Virus record (IMG/VR): IMGVR_UViG_3300028592_000080
Span: 1-24,185 of that record
Strand: one strand, 5' to 3'
Length of the DNA: 24,185 bases
Origin: a virus
Part shown: one piece after another, positions 21,799 to 24,185 of the stretch
Layout of the letters: each line of letters starts with the position of its first letter
Position numbering within the stretch: the first letter of the stretch is position 1
Notes under the pieces: generated by a model
What the model was told of the DNA's origin: nothing
The model's input: only the letters and a program-made list of their open reading frames with translations
Database searches by the model: none
Position numbers and translations under genes: made by a program

Positions 21799-22172
21799 CC
21801 GACATCAACGACCTCATCGGAAAGCCCTGGCGCCTCGGCGCGCGGGGCCCCGACGCCTACGACTGCTGGGGGCTCGTGCGCGAGGTGCTGCAGCGCATGC
21901 GGCCTGGTCTGCCGCTGCCCGATTGGGCGAGCGATGAGATGACGCGCAGCCGTCAGCGCGCGCTAATGGGCGAAGCCTTCCCCGTTCACTGCGTGCGCAC
22001 CACCGAGCTGGCCGACGGCGTGCTGCTGATGAGCGAGCGCGCGGGCCACATCGCCATCATGGCGCACGGGTTCGCGGTCACGTCGCAGCGCTTCTCGGGC
22101 GTGGTGGCGATGCGCCCGAGCGACTACGCCACGCACTTCACCGATCTGGAGGCGTTCGCATGGCGCACCTGA
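21795..22172 (+). CDS. NlpC/P60-like tail-tip peptidase
   Basis: 125 residues, ATG overlapping the DUF1833-like stop by four bases. Catalytic signature: Cys in YDCWGLVREV near residue 27 and His in RAGHIAIM near residue 84, the Cys/His pair of NlpC/P60 peptidases. The order matches lambda gpK, which works at the tail tip and may cleave peptide crosslinks of peptidoglycan during DNA entry. Only the peptidase domain is present; the JAB-like N-terminal domain of lambda gpK is absent. Confidence 0.75.
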   Translation: MTDINDLIGKPWRLGARGPDAYDCWGLVREVLQRMRPGLPLPDWASDEMTRSRQRALMGEAFPVHCVRTTELADGVLLMSERAGHIAIMAHGFAVTSQRFSGVVAMRPSDYATHFTDLEAFAWRT

Positions 22173-24185
22173 TCGTTCTCTACAACCCGCTGGACACGAC
22201 GCGGCGCCGCATCCACGACATCGAGGAGGGCACCGAGCTGGGCGCGTGGCTCGCCGAGCACGAGCCCGTGCGCGGATCGCTCCAGCAGTTCGTCTACGTG
22301 CACGGGAAGGCGATCGAGGCCGAGGGCTACCGCGTCGAGGTGGGAGACCAGATCCTCGTGGTCCACCGCCCCGGGCAGTGGGCTCTGGTCTACATCGCCC
22401 AGGCGCTGATCGCCGCGGCCATCTCCTACGCGCTGAACCTGATCTTCGGCCCTAAGCGGCCCTCGGCGGGCAACACCCCGAGCCCGTCCCAGGTCTACGG
22501 CATCGCGCCGCCGAAGAACACCGCGCGCCTCGGCGAACCAATCCCGGTCGCCTACGGCTCGGTGCTCACGCTGCCCGACTATGCGGCGCAGCCGTACACC
22601 GAGTACGAGAACAACGAGCAGTACCTGAAGGCGCTGCTGTGCATCGGCCAGGGCGACTACGACGTGCACGCGATGCTGGTGGGCGACTCGGACTCGTCCG
22701 CGCTTCCGCCCGAGGTGGTGCGCTACGAGATCTTCAGCCCGGCCGCGCACGCGTCGACGTTCGGAGTGATTCAAGAGGCGACCGGCGTGCGCGAGAACGT
22801 CTCCACCTCGGTCGACGTGGCCGACCAAGAGCTGCTCGCACCGAACGAGACGAGCAACCAGACGCCTTCGACGTGGTATTGGGCGCTGACGGCGCAGGAG
22901 GCCCACAACGGCTTCCCACCGTCGCCGCCGGCCTACGATCTGACGGGCGCCTGGGACTTGACCACGCAGCTCGCCATCCTGCCCGACGACCCGCCGTTCG
23001 GCACCACAGTGCAGGCCGTGATGTACCAGCTCAACGTCGACCCGGAAATCTGGCAGCTCAACACCTTCGTCTCGACGCCGTACGTCCCCGGCGACCCGGT
23101 GCCGGCCGGCTCGCTCATCCCGCCGCCGGGGAGCACCACGATCGGCATCACGAAGTGGGTCGGCCCCTTCGAGACCTGCAAGCCGGGGCAGGCCGGCCGC
23201 TCGATCGAGCTGGACCTCGTGTTCATCGGCGGGCTGGCGATCATGGACAGCGGCGGGAACCTCGGCGACCGCGCGATCACGGTGCGCGTGGAGTACACGC
23301 CGATCGACGACAGCGGTGCAGACATCGGCCCGACGGTCGGTTATGACGAGAGCTTCCTCGGCAAGACGAACACGGCGCTGCGCTTCACGCGCAAGCGGGT
23401 GGTCCCGCTCGGCCGCTACAGGGTGCGCGCCTCGCGCTCGACCGACAGCGACGGGCGCGCCGGCACGCTCGACCGCGTTCACTGGACCGGGCTCAAGTTC
23501 GAACTGGACGAGCTGATCGTGCTGCCCGTGTACGGTGACGTGACGATGGCCGCGGTGACTCTGCGCGCATCGAACGGCATCGCCAGCGATGCGGCGTCGA
23601 GCATCCGCTTCCGCGTCACGCGCAAGCTGGCCCCGCTCGGGGTCGGCGCGACCGCCGCAACGGTGAACCCGGCCGACGCATTCGTCGACATCCTCACCGC
23701 GGCCTACGGTGGCAACCGCCCCGTCAACAACGAGGAGCTGGACCTGCCGCTGCTCGCCACGCTGCGCGCCAAGTGGGCGTACCACAACGGGTTCAACGCG
23801 GTGTTCGATCAGCCGTCTACGGTGTGGGAGGCGCTCACCCTGTCGGTGCAGACCGTGAGCGCGGCGCCGCTGCCCGTGGGCTCGCGCATGTCCGTCATCG
23901 AGGACGCGCCGCAGCCGGTGCGGGTGCAGTTGTTCACCGACGTGAACACGGTGGCCGGCTCGCTGCAGGTCACGCACCAGTGGGACCGTGCGGGCACCCC
24001 TGCCGGCGCCCGCGTGGAGTTCCGCGACCCGCGCACCTTCTCGGCCGATGCCGTCTTCGAGCCAGTCAACGCGCCCGACTACCAGTCCATGACGCTGTTC
24101 GGCTGCACCTCGCGCGAGGTCGCGGAGCAGCATGCGAACCTCATCATGGACCGCCGCCAGCTCCAGCGCACCACGGCCACCTTCG
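22160..24185 (+). CDS. tail tip/host specificity protein, gpI-gpJ-like, partial at window end
   Basis: A continuous reading frame from the ATG at 22160, overlapping the peptidase gene by 13 bases, stays open for 675 codons to the window end. Residues 1-70 look like a small beta-grasp domain (LIVLYNPLDTTRRRIHDIEEG; FVYVHGKAIEAEG; VEVGDQILVVHRPG). A hydrophobic stretch follows at about 74-97 (WALVYIAQALIAAAISYALN), as in lambda gpI. After it GIAPPKNTARLGEPIPVAYG and FVDILTAAYGGNRPVNNEELD are typical gpJ/TipJ segments. The protein contacts the host receptor. The missing end should contain the fibronectin-like and receptor-binding parts. Confidence 0.85.
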   Translation, partial: MAHLIVLYNPLDTTRRRIHDIEEGTELGAWLAEHEPVRGSLQQFVYVHGKAIEAEGYRVEVGDQILVVHRPGQWALVYIAQALIAAAISYALNLIFGPKRPSAGNTPSPSQVYGIAPPKNTARLGEPIPVAYGSVLTLPDYAAQPYTEYENNEQYLKALLCIGQGDYDVHAMLVGDSDSSALPPEVVRYEIFSPAAHASTFGVIQEATGVRENVSTSVDVADQELLAPNETSNQTPSTWYWALTAQEAHNGFPPSPPAYDLTGAWDLTTQLAILPDDPPFGTTVQAVMYQLNVDPEIWQLNTFVSTPYVPGDPVPAGSLIPPPGSTTIGITKWVGPFETCKPGQAGRSIELDLVFIGGLAIMDSGGNLGDRAITVRVEYTPIDDSGADIGPTVGYDESFLGKTNTALRFTRKRVVPLGRYRVRASRSTDSDGRAGTLDRVHWTGLKFELDELIVLPVYGDVTMAAVTLRASNGIASDAASSIRFRVTRKLAPLGVGATAATVNPADAFVDILTAAYGGNRPVNNEELDLPLLATLRAKWAYHNGFNAVFDQPSTVWEALTLSVQTVSAAPLPVGSRMSVIEDAPQPVRVQLFTDVNTVAGSLQVTHQWDRAGTPAGARVEFRDPRTFSADAVFEPVNAPDYQSMTLFGCTSREVAEQHANLIMDRRQLQRTTATF

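Noticed and set aside
22124-24133. 669-codon open frame on the minus strand opposite the gpJ-like gene
   Set aside because: It is antisense to a strong gpJ-like coding frame, is dominated by Arg, Gly, Val, Ala and His, has no recognisable domain, and is typical of open antisense frames in GC-rich DNA.

Overview
The window is a contiguous 24 kb piece of a GC-rich, tailed double-stranded DNA phage or prophage. It carries most of a siphovirus genome: an early region, lysis, packaging, head, and a lambda-type tail running into the tip gene. The HK97-type capsid, lambda-type tail tip genes (DUF1833-like, NlpC/P60-like, gpI/gpJ-like), a single-domain GH24 endolysin and sigma70-like promoters point to a Gram-negative, probably proteobacterial, GC-rich host. 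No integrase, lysogeny repressor gene, tRNA, attachment site, insertion sequence or CRISPR array is visible, so free phage and prophage cannot be told apart.

Layout. (1) 43-1225, minus strand: a small membrane protein and a RecE-type PD-(D/E)XK nuclease. (2) About 1214-1531: a divergent control region with a cluster of TTGCG/CGCAA half-sites, including an 18-bp near-palindrome, most likely operators for the Cro/YdaS-like regulator that follows. (3) 1532-4862, plus strand: a tightly overlapped early operon with Cro-like regulator, replication protein (repeats inside the gene make a candidate origin), a Cys/His protein, a small unknown, a RusA-like resolvase and a PAPS-reductase-like protein. 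(4) 4882-5818: endolysin and a protein with hydrophobic stretches. (5) 5821-10119: ParB-domain/DNA methyltransferase fusion, HNH endonuclease, P27-type small terminase and HK97-type large terminase (TTG start). (6) 10120-13299: leader with a good promoter, a single gene encoding prohead protease, scaffold-like region and major capsid protein together, a two-helix membrane protein, a rho-independent terminator, and two unknown small genes. (7) 13301-16849: portal (unusually after the capsid gene), a modular repeat protein with fibre-like and carbohydrate-binding-like segments, and two head-tail connectors. (8) 16862-24185: tail tube, tail assembly chaperones joined by a -1 frameshift at CCCAAAC, tail terminator-like and gp10-like proteins, tape measure, three tail-tip genes, the last running off the window.

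The genes form a coherent programme. The early operon copies and recombines the genome. The methyltransferase may mark it. HNH and terminase cut and package it into heads built from the fused protease-capsid protein, and the connector and tail genes finish a flexible, non-contractile tail. The observations most worth a second look are the protease-capsid fusion with relocated portal, the duplicated modular protein between portal and connector, the frameshift site and the operator cluster. Assignments rest on motif recognition by eye; no database search was run.
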